Shown here piece by piece: positions 17,406-24,845 of a stretch of DNA of 44,079 bases (its first letter is position 1; the number at the start of each line of letters is the position of its first letter). The translations under genes and the position numbers were made by a program. Under the pieces are notes generated by a model, which worked only from the letters and a program-made list of their open reading frames with translations, made no database searches and had not been told where the DNA came from. Origin of the DNA: JAJKJG01 sp036389455 (GTDB lineage: Bacteria; Pseudomonadota; Alphaproteobacteria; Rhizobiales; Beijerinckiaceae); assembly GCA_036389455.1 (NCBI GenBank), contig DASVPW010000005.1, positions 1 to 44,079 of the forward strand, in the 5' to 3' direction.

Positions 17406-17987
17406 TCATCCGATCTCGTCCACGCGCCAGCCCTCGCCGGCGGGCCGGAAGAGGTAGGGCACCGCGTGCCGGCCCTCGAAGCGGCTGCCGCACAGGTCAT
17501 GGCAAAGCGCCTCGAACAGGCCGAGGTGGGACACGAACAGGAGCCTGTCCGAGGGAAGGAGGTCGAGCCACTTGGCAACGACGGCGCTGGTCCGCGCGAC
17601 GGTCGCGGGCCACGGCTCCGCGTCCGGCGGCAGGAGGCCGAGGTCCGCGAGGCGCTCCCCGGGGCCGACCCCGAGCTCCCGCTTCACCTCGCGCACGATC
17701 CGCCCCTCGAAGCGGCCGAAGGAGCGCTCGGCGAGCCGATGGTCGACGTGGACGGGGCATTCGAGCCGCGCGGCGACGATCTCGGCGGTCTTAGAGGCGC
17801 GCACGAGTGGGCTCGTGACGACCGCCGTCACGGACTGCCCCGCGATCCGCTCCGCCGCAGCCTGCGCCTGCGCGAGCCCGGCTTCGTTGAGCGGCACGTC
17901 GGTTGCGCCCTGGAACCGGCCTTCCCGGTTCCAGTCGGTCTCGCCGTGGCGCAGGAACAGGAAGGGGCGGGGCGGGATCGCGTTCAT
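17406..17987 (-). CDS. Histidine phosphatase family protein (phosphoglycerate-mutase-like)
   Basis: The 193-residue product belongs to the two-histidine phosphatase superfamily. It carries the catalytic motif LRHGETDWN (residues 12-20), ERSFGRFEG with the proton-donor glutamate, and the second histidine in LFVSHLGLFEAL. The motif RHGETDWNREGRFQG is typical of cofactor-independent phosphatases of the GpmB/CobC/PhoE group rather than true glycolytic mutases. The ATG at 17987 has GAAGGA upstream; the in-frame extension to 18071 is not conserved-looking. It is divergent from the M81 peptidase gene with a 110-base gap. The substrate is unknown. Confidence 0.85.
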   Translation of the reverse strand: MNAIPPRPFLFLRHGETDWNREGRFQGATDVPLNEAGLAQAQAAAERIAGQSVTAVVTSPLVRASKTAEIVAARLECPVHVDHRLAERSFGRFEGRIVREVKRELGVGPGERLADLGLLPPDAEPWPATVARTSAVVAKWLDLLPSDRLLFVSHLGLFEALCHDLCGSRFEGRHAVPYLFRPAGEGWRVDEIG

Positions 17988-18097
17988 GTCCTTCGCTTCC
18001 GCAGCGGCCTTCGCGTCCCGCGCTGGCCCGGGCGACGGAAGCGCGATAGTGCCTGATCGGCGCCGCGGCACAACGGCGAGTCGGGAGAGAATGGGCG

Positions 18098-19582
18098 ATG
18101 GGATTGAGGATCACGGTCGGCGGGTTCATGCACGAGACGAACACCTTCGTGGCCCGGCCGACCCCGTGGGACGACTTCGTCGAGGCCGGGCCCTGGCCGA
18201 CGGTCACCGTCGGCGAGGCGGTGCTCTCGACCTTCCGCGGCATCAACCTCGCGATCGCCTATTTCATGGAGGCCGCCGAGGCGGCCGGCCACACCATGGT
18301 GCCCCTCGCCTGGGGCTGCGCCATGCCCTCGGGGAAGGTCACGACGGACGCTTTCGAGCGCATGGCCGGGATCATGGTCGAGGGGCTCAAGCGCGAGCGC
18401 CCGGACGCGGTCTTCCTTGAGCTGCACGGCGCCATGGTGGCGGAGCGCCACGACGACGGCGAGGGCGAACTCCTGGCCCGCGTCCGCCAGGCCGTCGGCC
18501 CGGACGTGCCGATCCTCGCCTCCCTCGACCTCCACGCCAACGTCTCGGCCCAAATGGTCGAGAACGCCGACTTCATCTCGTCCTACCGCACCTACCCGCA
18601 CGTCGACTGGGGCCTCTCGGGCAGGCGCTGCGCCGAATGGCTCGACCGAGTGCTCTCGTGGAAGCCGCGCCCGGCGCGGGCGCTCAGGCAGGCGCCGTTC
18701 CTCGTGCCGGTCACCACCGGCTGCACCTACGTCGAGCCGTCGAAGGGGCTCTACCAGGAGCTCGAAAGGATCGAGGCCGAGAGCGGCGTGCACCTCTCCC
18801 TCAACATGGGTTTCCCGCCCGCCGACATCCGCGACGTCGGCCCGAGCGTCACGGCCTACGGGCCGGACCAGAAAAGCGTCGATGCCGCCGCCGACCGGCT
18901 CTTCTCGGCGCTGCTTGCGGCGGAGCCCGCCTTCGCGGCGCACCACCCGCTGCCGGCGGCGGACGCGGTGCACGAAGCCCTGCGGATCGCCAAGGATGCG
19001 GCGCGCCCGGTCGTCCTCGCCGACACGCAGGACAACCCCGGCGCCGGCGCGCCGTCGAACACCACGGGCCTTGTCGCCGAGCTCCTGCGCCAGGGCGCCG
19101 GGCGCACGGTCGTCGGCATCGTGCACGATCCGAAGGCGGCGGCCGCGGCCCATGCGGCGGGCGTCGGCGGAACGGTCGCAAGCCTCGGCGGGGGCGGTGA
19201 GGGGCCGGGCCAGGAGCCGCTTTCCGGTCCCTGGCGCGTCGCCGCCTTGAGCGACGGCAAGTTCCGCGGCACCTCGCCGATGCTGCGCGCCGCCGTCGCC
19301 AACATGGGCCCGACGGCGCTGCTTGCGAAGAACGGCGTCGAGGTCCTCGTCGCAACGATCCGCCAGCAGCCCGTCCACAAGGAGACCTTCTCGCACCTCG
19401 GCGTCGACCTGAACTCGCGCGCCATTATCGCAGTGAAGAGCTCCGCCCACTTCCGCTCCGGCTTCCAGGACATCGCCGAGCGGGTGATCGTGTGCCTGTC
19501 CCCCGGCGTGAACCTCGAAGACCCGGCGAGCTTCGCCTTCACGAAGATCCGGCCAGGGGTGCGGTTGCGGCCGGGCGGCTAG
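18098..19582 (+). CDS. M81-family metallopeptidase (MlrC-like)
   Basis: The 494-residue product belongs to peptidase family M81, named after MlrC of the microcystin degradation pathway, a zinc enzyme acting on small linear peptides. It begins with GGFMHETNTF (residues 9-18), the family start containing a metal-binding His-Glu. It continues with LELHGAMV near residue 108, SLDLHANVS near 142, SYRTYPHVD near 160 and ADTQDNPGAGAPS near 308, all containing the likely metal-binding His, Asp or Glu residues. Length is typical. Most Rhizobiales have several paralogues near transporters, whose substrates are unknown, so microcystin should not be assumed. No transporter is adjacent on the same strand. 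Confidence 0.92.
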   Translation: MGLRITVGGFMHETNTFVARPTPWDDFVEAGPWPTVTVGEAVLSTFRGINLAIAYFMEAAEAAGHTMVPLAWGCAMPSGKVTTDAFERMAGIMVEGLKRERPDAVFLELHGAMVAERHDDGEGELLARVRQAVGPDVPILASLDLHANVSAQMVENADFISSYRTYPHVDWGLSGRRCAEWLDRVLSWKPRPARALRQAPFLVPVTTGCTYVEPSKGLYQELERIEAESGVHLSLNMGFPPADIRDVGPSVTAYGPDQKSVDAAADRLFSALLAAEPAFAAHHPLPAADAVHEALRIAKDAARPVVLADTQDNPGAGAPSNTTGLVAELLRQGAGRTVVGIVHDPKAAAAAHAAGVGGTVASLGGGGEGPGQEPLSGPWRVAALSDGKFRGTSPMLRAAVANMGPTALLAKNGVEVLVATIRQQPVHKETFSHLGVDLNSRAIIAVKSSAHFRSGFQDIAERVIVCLSPGVNLEDPASFAFTKIRPGVRLRPGG

Positions 19583-19618
19583 AGGCGTCGACGTACAATC
19601 CGGCGGGACGCTGGAATC

Positions 19619-19822
19619 TCATTCAATCACCTCGTCGGCGTGGGCGAGCAGGGTCGGCGGGACTGCCAGGCCGATGGCCTTGGCGGTGCGGAGATTGATG
19701 ACGAGTTCGAACCGGGCGGGAGCCTGGATCGGCAGCTCGCCCGGCCGCTCGCCGCGCAGGATGCGATCGACATAGGCGGCGGCTTGCCGGAAGAGCACGG
19801 CCTCGGCCACGCCGTATGACAC
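19619..19822 (-). pseudogene. C-terminal remnant of an ABC_sub_bind (TrpX-like) substrate-binding protein
   Basis: The minus-strand frame reads VSYGVAEAVLFRQAAAYVDR, then ILRGERPGELPIQAP, FELVINLRTAKAIGL and VPPTLLAHADEVIE before its stop. This is the standard ending of PF04392 proteins. Similarity begins within a few bases of 19822; the frame upstream of that is unrelated. About 250 N-terminal and central residues are missing, and no ribosome binding site is visible. The matching N-terminal piece lies at 13446 on the other strand. Base composition is lower in GC than the M81 gene next to it. Confidence 0.8.
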
Positions 19823-20106
19823 GCGATGTATTCGATACGCTCCTGGGTCGACTCGAACGAATCGAGTCACTTATCCACAACAGGGTCATCTCCGAGTGCG
19901 ATTTCGAGGGCTACTTCTCATATTGGCTGGCCATCATGGGCGAGCGCCCAAACGAGAATCCGGATCTGTCGCAGTTCGTGGAGCAGAAACGGCGCACGCT
20001 GTGGAAGTACATTCGCTCGTACCAGTTCAACGGCGTGGTCCGGCGCTACGGCCGCACGCTGCCGGACTCGCCGGCCGCAGCCTGGCTGCCCTTTCCGATT
20101 CCGTGA
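19816..20106 (+). pseudogene. Likely 5'-truncated hypothetical protein
   Basis: The frame encodes 96 residues, including DVFDTLLGRLERIESLIHNR and ISECDFEGYFSYWLAIMGER, then QKRRTLWKYIRSYQF. The helical, Trp/Tyr-rich character resembles small DUF4760-type proteins that normally have an N-terminal membrane helix, which is absent here. No ribosome binding site precedes the ATG at 19816, and the gene-like sequence starts right where the ABC_sub_bind remnant on the other strand begins. It is therefore probably the back half of a gene cut at this junction. GC is markedly lower than in neighbours. Expression as a short protein cannot be excluded. Confidence 0.55.
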
Positions 20107-20149
20107 ATGCCCGAAGCGGGCTTTACGCAGCCTCGTGATAGCATCGCGC

Positions 20150-21949
20150 ATGGCCGCCCCCGCTTCGCCCGAATCCTACAAGGAGGTGATCCTCTTTCTC
20201 GCCACCGCCGGCGTGGTGGTGCCGCTGTTCCTGCGCCTGAGGATCAGCCCGGTGCTCGGTTTCCTCGGCGCGGGCGTCCTGCTCGGGCCGTTCGGCCTCG
20301 GCCGCTTCGTCGGCGACGCGCCGTGGCTCGCCTGGGTCACCATCGCGAGCCGCGAGGAGATGGCGCACCTCGCCGAGTTCGGCGTCGTGTTCCTCCTGTT
20401 CATGATCGGCATCGAATTGTCCTTCGAGCGCCTGTGGACGCTGCGGCGTTTCGTGTTCGGCCTCGGCTCGCTCCAGGTCGTCGCCTGCGCGCTGGCGCTC
20501 GGCGCGCTCCTCCTCGCATTCGGCGCGGAGCGCCCCGCGGCGGCGCTCGTCGGCGTCGCGCTCGCCCTGTCCTCGACCGCGATCGTGGTGCCGGTGCTCG
20601 CCGGCGAGAGGCGCCTCAACGCGCCGACCGGACGCGTCGCCTTCTCGGTGCTGCTGTTCCAGGACCTCGCGGTCGCCCCCATCCTGTTCGCGATCGGCAT
20701 CCTCGGGACGCGCGAGGGCGCCCTCGGGACGGCCTTCGTGCTCGCCCTCGCCCAAGCGGCGGTCGCGATCGTGGTCATCGTCGGGGTTGGGCGGCTTGCT
20801 CTTCGCCCCCTGTTCCACCTCGTCGCCGCGACGAAGAGCACGGAGCTGTTCATGGCGGCGAGCCTCCTCGTCGTGCTGGCGACCGGGCTCGTCGCGGCCA
20901 TGAGCGGCCTCTCGATGGCGCTCGGCGCCTTCATCGCCGGCCTGCTCCTGGCCGAGACCGAGTACCGCCGCGCCATCGAGGCCATGATCGACCCGTTCAA
21001 GGGCCTGCTTCTCGGCGTGTTCTTCGTCTCGGTCGGCATGGGCCTCGACGTGACGCAGCTCGCCCGCAATCCGGGCACGATCCTCGCCGGCGTCCTCGCC
21101 CTCGTCGCCGTCAAGGCCGCGCTGATCGCGGGCCTCGCCCTCCTGTTCCGCCTGCCCCGCCCGGTCGCGTTGGAGACCGCCCTGCTCCTCGGCCCCGGCG
21201 GCGAGTTCGCCTTCGTGATCTTAGGCAGCGCCATGGCGGCGGCGCTCGTCCCCGAGGCGCTCGGCCAGCCGGCCCTCGTCGTCACGACGGTGTCGATGAT
21301 CGCGATCCCCGGGCTCGCCCGGATCGGACGGGCCTTCGGGAGGCGCCTCGAAGCCCGCCGGGACGAGGCCGAGGCCGAGCCCCTGCCCGCCCCCGAGAAG
21401 GGCCGGGTGATCGTGGCGGGCTTCGGGCGCGTCGGCCAGCTCGTCGGCGAGATGCTGGCCCGCCACAACGTGCCCTATCTCGCGATCGACCAGAACCCCG
21501 CCCTCGTGCGCGGGCAGCGGGAGGCCGGCAGGCCGGTCTATTTCGGCGATTCGGCAAACCCCGAATTCCTGCGCCGCTGCGGCATCGAGAGCGCCCGCGC
21601 CCTCGTCGTCACCCTCGACGGCCCGCGTGGCATCGAGGCCGTGGTGGCGGCTGCCCGGGACGAGCGACCGGACCTCACGATCGTCGCCCGCGCCCGCGAC
21701 GCCCGCCACGCCACCGCCCTCTACGACCTCGGCGTCGACGACGCGGTGCCGGAGAATTTCGAGGCGAGCCTGCAGCTCTCGGAGGCCGTCCTCGTCGACA
21801 TCGGCGTGCCCATGGGCCTCGTCATCGCTTCCGTCCACGAGCGCCGCGACGAGTTCCGCAAGACGCTCAAGAAGGTCGACCGGACATCGGGAGAGGTGCG
21901 CGAGCCGCAGTTCCGGGGACGGCGCAAGACGCGGGGCGCCGCGCCGTAG
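20150..21949 (+). CDS. Kef-type (CPA2) cation:proton antiporter with TrkA-N domain
   Basis: This 599-residue inner-membrane protein should exchange K+ or another cation for protons. The first ~390 residues carry the twelve or so membrane helices, including LFQDLAVAPILF near residue 175 and LGAFIAGLLLAETEYR near 270, the ion-exchange core. From about residue 420 a cytoplasmic TrkA-N/RCK domain follows, with the nucleotide-binding motif VIVAGFGRVGQLVGE and the strand end AIDQNP. The C-terminal sequence resembles KefB/KefC, which are gated by glutathione adducts in E. coli. The ATG at 20150 is chosen; an in-frame GTG at 20135 is possible. No ancillary KefF/KefG gene is adjacent. A longer upstream frame overlaps the preceding remnant and is not used. 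Confidence 0.92.
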   Translation: MAAPASPESYKEVILFLATAGVVVPLFLRLRISPVLGFLGAGVLLGPFGLGRFVGDAPWLAWVTIASREEMAHLAEFGVVFLLFMIGIELSFERLWTLRRFVFGLGSLQVVACALALGALLLAFGAERPAAALVGVALALSSTAIVVPVLAGERRLNAPTGRVAFSVLLFQDLAVAPILFAIGILGTREGALGTAFVLALAQAAVAIVVIVGVGRLALRPLFHLVAATKSTELFMAASLLVVLATGLVAAMSGLSMALGAFIAGLLLAETEYRRAIEAMIDPFKGLLLGVFFVSVGMGLDVTQLARNPGTILAGVLALVAVKAALIAGLALLFRLPRPVALETALLLGPGGEFAFVILGSAMAAALVPEALGQPALVVTTVSMIAIPGLARIGRAFGRRLEARRDEAEAEPLPAPEKGRVIVAGFGRVGQLVGEMLARHNVPYLAIDQNPALVRGQREAGRPVYFGDSANPEFLRRCGIESARALVVTLDGPRGIEAVVAAARDERPDLTIVARARDARHATALYDLGVDDAVPENFEASLQLSEAVLVDIGVPMGLVIASVHERRDEFRKTLKKVDRTSGEVREPQFRGRRKTRGAAP

Positions 21950-21992
21950 GCCGCCCGCTTGACCTTGCGGCCCCCGTCCCGACATTGGAGCG

Positions 21993-23168
21993 ATGTTCCT
22001 GACCTTCTTCACCGAGCTGCGGGCCGCGAAAGTGCCGGTGACCCTGCGGGAGTACCTCACCCTGATGGAGGCGCTCCAGGAAGACCTCGCCGAGAAGAAG
22101 GTCGAGGATTTCTACTATCTCTCCCGCGCCTGCCTCGTGAAGGACGAGCGCAACCTCGACAAGTTCGACCGCGTCTTCGGGCACGTGTTCAAGGGCCTCG
22201 AAACGCTCGCCCAGGCGCTCGAGAAGGCCGAGATCCCGGCGGAGTGGCTGAAGAAGCTCGCCGAGAAGTACCTGACAGAGGAGGAGAAGCGGCAGATCGA
22301 GGCGATGGGCTGGGACAAGCTCCTCGAGACCCTCAAGGAGCGCCTCAAGGAGCAGAAGGGGCGCCACCAGGGCGGCTCGAAGTGGATCGGCACCGCCGGC
22401 ACCTCCCCCTACGGCGCCTACGGCTACAACCCCGAGGGCATCCGTATCGGCCAGGACGGCAACCGCAACTTCCGCGCCGTCAAGGTGTGGGACAAGCGCG
22501 AGTTCAAGGACCTCGACGACACGGTCGAGCTCGGCGTGCGCAACATGCGCATCGCGCTCCGGCGCCTGCGCCGCTTCGCCCGCCAGGGCGCGGCCGAGGA
22601 GCTCGACCTCGACACCACCATCAAGGAGACGGCGGAGAAGGGCTACCTCGACGTGAAGCTCAGGCCCGAGCGGCGCAACGCCGTGAAGGTGCTGCTCTTC
22701 CTCGACGTCGGCGGCTCCATGGACTGGCACGTCGAGCGGGCCGAGGAGCTCTTTTCCGCGGCCCGGGCCGAGTTCAAGCACTTCGAGCACTTCTACTTCC
22801 ACAACTGCCTCTACGAGCGGGTCTGGAAGGAGAACCGGCGCCGCTGGGACGAGGTGACGCCGACCCTCGACGTCATCCGCACCTATCCGTCCGACTACCG
22901 CGTCGTCTTCGTCGGCGACGCCTCCATGAGCCCCTACGAGATCGTCATGCCGGGCGGCTCGGTCGAGCACTGGAACGAGGAGGCCGGGCAGGTGTGGGTC
23001 GAGCGGCTGCTCTCCCACTTCCACAAGGCGGTGTGGCTCAATCCCGTGCCGCAGAAGCACTGGGACTACACCCAGTCGATCGGCCTGCTCCGTCGCCTCT
23101 TCGGCGGGCGCATGTTCCCGCTGACCCTCGAGGGCATCGACCAGGCGATGCGCGAGCTCGTGCGCTAG
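21993..23168 (+). CDS. VWA-domain protein, CoxE-like partner of MoxR ATPases
   Basis: The 391-residue protein is of the CoxE/YehP-like VWA group. CoxE-type proteins pair with MoxR ATPases in metal-centre maturation (as CoxD/CoxE for carbon monoxide dehydrogenase). The N-terminal half is helical and charged (VPVTLREYLTLMEALQEDLA). The C-terminal VWA domain begins at about residue 231 with the metal-ion-dependent adhesion site variant LDVGGSM (Asp238, Ser242), where the usual middle Ser is Gly. SLKFPVVFVGDASMSPYEIV-like sequence near residue 302 supplies the distal acidic residue (FVGDASMSPYE). A small membrane-protein gene overlaps its stop by one base. The MoxR partner is 6 kb upstream, on the same strand. 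Confidence 0.9.
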   Translation: MFLTFFTELRAAKVPVTLREYLTLMEALQEDLAEKKVEDFYYLSRACLVKDERNLDKFDRVFGHVFKGLETLAQALEKAEIPAEWLKKLAEKYLTEEEKRQIEAMGWDKLLETLKERLKEQKGRHQGGSKWIGTAGTSPYGAYGYNPEGIRIGQDGNRNFRAVKVWDKREFKDLDDTVELGVRNMRIALRRLRRFARQGAAEELDLDTTIKETAEKGYLDVKLRPERRNAVKVLLFLDVGGSMDWHVERAEELFSAARAEFKHFEHFYFHNCLYERVWKENRRRWDEVTPTLDVIRTYPSDYRVVFVGDASMSPYEIVMPGGSVEHWNEEAGQVWVERLLSHFHKAVWLNPVPQKHWDYTQSIGLLRRLFGGRMFPLTLEGIDQAMRELVR

Positions 23169-23743
23169 TGCCGGCCGAGGTCCCCCTCGCCTACCGCCAG
23201 AACCCGCGGCCGATCGGCTTCGAGGTGTCTTATCGCCTCGCCGGCGGCCGGCTTTCCGTCGACTCGGGGCGCAAGGAGAAAGAGATCCCCCTCGGGCAGG
23301 TCGGCGAGGTGCGGCTCACCTACGAGGCGCGCAGCATGATGCAGGGCGCCTACCAGACGCGGCTGCGGCTGAACGACGGCACCACCGTGAAGCTGTCCTC
23401 GATCAGCTTCCGGAGCATGATCGACGCCCGCCGCCAGGACCAGGAGTACGGCGCCTTCGTGCGGGCGCTCATCGACGGGATCGCACGGGCGAACCCGGCG
23501 GCGCGGTTCGTCGCCGGAAAGCCCTATGTGCAGTGGCTCGCCCTCGCGGCGCTCACGGCGGCCTCCCTCGCCGGGGCGGCGTTCTTCGTCTGGCGGGCCG
23601 CGACGGCGGGAGCCAACACCGCGGCGATCCTCGGCGCCGCCATCGTTGCGGCAGGGGTCTGGCAGCTCGAGCCGATGGTGCGGCTCAATTACCCGCGGGC
23701 GTTCGCGCCCGACGACGCACCGCGGGCACTCCTGCCGTTATAG
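23168..23743 (+). CDS. Membrane protein with N-terminal PH-like domain
   Basis: The function is unknown. The start is GTG in the sequence TAGTG, so it reuses the last base of the VWA stop codon, implying reinitiation coupled to that gene. The 191-residue product has a soluble N-terminal part of about 100 residues (YRLAGGRLSVDSGRKEKEIP and TYEARSMMQGAYQTRLRLND), whose beta-strand pattern resembles bacterial PH-like folds. Two transmembrane helices follow at about residues 119-140 and 145-165, then LEPMVRLNYPRAFAPDDAP. The last residues of the helical region form a re-entrant tail typical of conserved Rhizobiales membrane proteins of this kind. It converges on the ferredoxin gene with one base between the stops. 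Confidence 0.7.
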   Translation: MPAEVPLAYRQNPRPIGFEVSYRLAGGRLSVDSGRKEKEIPLGQVGEVRLTYEARSMMQGAYQTRLRLNDGTTVKLSSISFRSMIDARRQDQEYGAFVRALIDGIARANPAARFVAGKPYVQWLALAALTAASLAGAAFFVWRAATAGANTAAILGAAIVAAGVWQLEPMVRLNYPRAFAPDDAPRALLPL

Positions 23744-23744
23744 C

Positions 23745-24065
23745 TCACCCCTGCCGCTTCGGCGTCTGGACCACGAGGCCGTCGAGCTCGGGGCGGACCC
23801 TGATCTGGCAGGAGAGGCGTGAGGTCGGGCGCACGTCGGAGGCGAAGTCGAGCATGTCCTCCTCCATCGGCGAGGGCGGGCCGACGACGTCCTTCCATTC
23901 CTCGTCGACGTAGACGTGGCAGGTCGCGCAGGCGCAGGCGCCGCCGCACTCGGCGACGATGCCGGGCACGTCGTTGCGGATCGCCGTCTCCATGACGGTC
24001 GAGCCCTCCTCGGCCTCGACCTCGCGCGACGTGCCGTCCTGGTCCTGATAGGTGATCCTGATCAT
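23745..24065 (-). CDS. 2Fe-2S ferredoxin, adrenodoxin type
   Basis: The 106-residue electron carrier binds one [2Fe-2S] cluster through Cys40, Cys46, Cys49 and Cys86, in the spacing C-x5-C-x2-C and a distant fourth Cys (CGGACACATC, RLSCQI). This is the adrenodoxin/putidaredoxin/FdxB class, used with ferredoxin reductases to feed cytochromes P450 or iron-sulfur assembly. A typical DEEWKDVVGPPSPMEEDMLD acidic helix, the partner-docking surface, is present. It is monocistronic. The partner reductase is not in the window. Confidence 0.93.
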   Translation of the reverse strand: MIRITYQDQDGTSREVEAEEGSTVMETAIRNDVPGIVAECGGACACATCHVYVDEEWKDVVGPPSPMEEDMLDFASDVRPTSRLSCQIRVRPELDGLVVQTPKRQG

Positions 24066-24159
24066 CGCTGAGCCCCAAGGGACGCCGCCGTCCGCCCGCC
24101 GCGGTTCGGGCGGGTGGCTCCTTAGAGCAAGCCTCCGGGAATGGCGAGGGCAAGGCCCT

Positions 24160-24522
24160 TCAGGCGGCCGCGTCGCGCCAGCGCAGGGCGACGGCGGCGC
24201 GGGTCTCGGCCATCGTCTTCTCGAGCTTCGCCCCGAGCCGGGCCAGGGTCTCGTCCGGCCGGGCGTCGTCGAGGGCGCCCTCCAGGGTCTCGGCGAGCGC
24301 GGCGAGGCGCCAGGCGCCGACCGCCCGGGCCGCCCCCTTCAGGGTGTGGGCGGCGTCCGCCCGCTCGGTCAGATCCGCACCCGCAACGATCAGCGGCAGG
24401 AGCCGCACGCACTGCTGCTCGAACAGGGCCAGCACCTCCCGCTCGAGCGCCCGGTCGGCGAAGGTCTGGCGCGACAGATGCGCGAGGTCGAGGAGGCGTC
24501 CGTCGGCGGAAGCGGAACTCAT
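24160..24522 (-). CDS. Stand-alone Hpt phosphotransfer protein
   Basis: The 120-residue protein relays phosphoryl groups between response regulators and hybrid histidine kinases. It is nearly all alpha-helical with the phosphorylatable His59 in HTLKGAARAVGA, the Hpt consensus. The ATG at 24522 is preferred; a longer frame to 24636 has no ribosome binding site or family-like sequence. It is transcribed away from the giant scaffold gene, the two sharing a 323-base divergent promoter region. No histidine kinase or response regulator is adjacent, so its partners are encoded elsewhere. SixA, which can dephosphorylate Hpt domains, is encoded in this window. Confidence 0.85.
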   Translation of the reverse strand: MSSASADGRLLDLAHLSRQTFADRALEREVLALFEQQCVRLLPLIVAGADLTERADAAHTLKGAARAVGAWRLAALAETLEGALDDARPDETLARLGAKLEKTMAETRAAVALRWRDAAA

Positions 24523-24845
24523 GGCTGATTCGGGTCCTGCAAGGACCGGGATCGTGCCAGCGCGCGCCGAGCGAAGCGTTTCCGGTGCCTTCGGCTTCCA
24601 AAGGAGGGCGGAAAATTCCGCAGGCGTGGTAAACAAGCCGTTAACGACGTTCGGAAGTGGCCACCTGTTCGGGTTTCCATGCGGACGGACGGCGTCTAGA
24701 CTTGGTTTGGTAAACGGCGGGAAAGTCCGGGGGGCGGAGAGCGGCGGGAGGCGGCTCTGCGGTCCCTGCTGCGGTCGGGCGGCGCCCTCGCCGAGGGCAC
24801 GCCCTTGGCCTGCGTCCGCTGTGTTGCGTCATCGAAGGCGGATCC
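24523..24845. promoter_or_regulatory. Divergent promoter region of hpt and the giant scaffold gene, with CtrA-like box
   Basis: This 323-base gap holds no gene. It contains TAAA-N7-TTAA at 24630-24644 (with a following C), seven of eight bases of the CtrA consensus TTAA-N7-TTAA, and a GATTC (GANTC, the CcrM methylation site) at 24527-24531 next to the hpt start codon. TTAA is rare in such GC-rich DNA, which raises the interest of the match. A polypurine run GGGCGGAGAGCGGCGGGAGG follows at about 24733. The ribosome binding site of the scaffold gene is weak (GAAGGCGGATCC). Regulation by CtrA is an inference. Confidence 0.5.
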
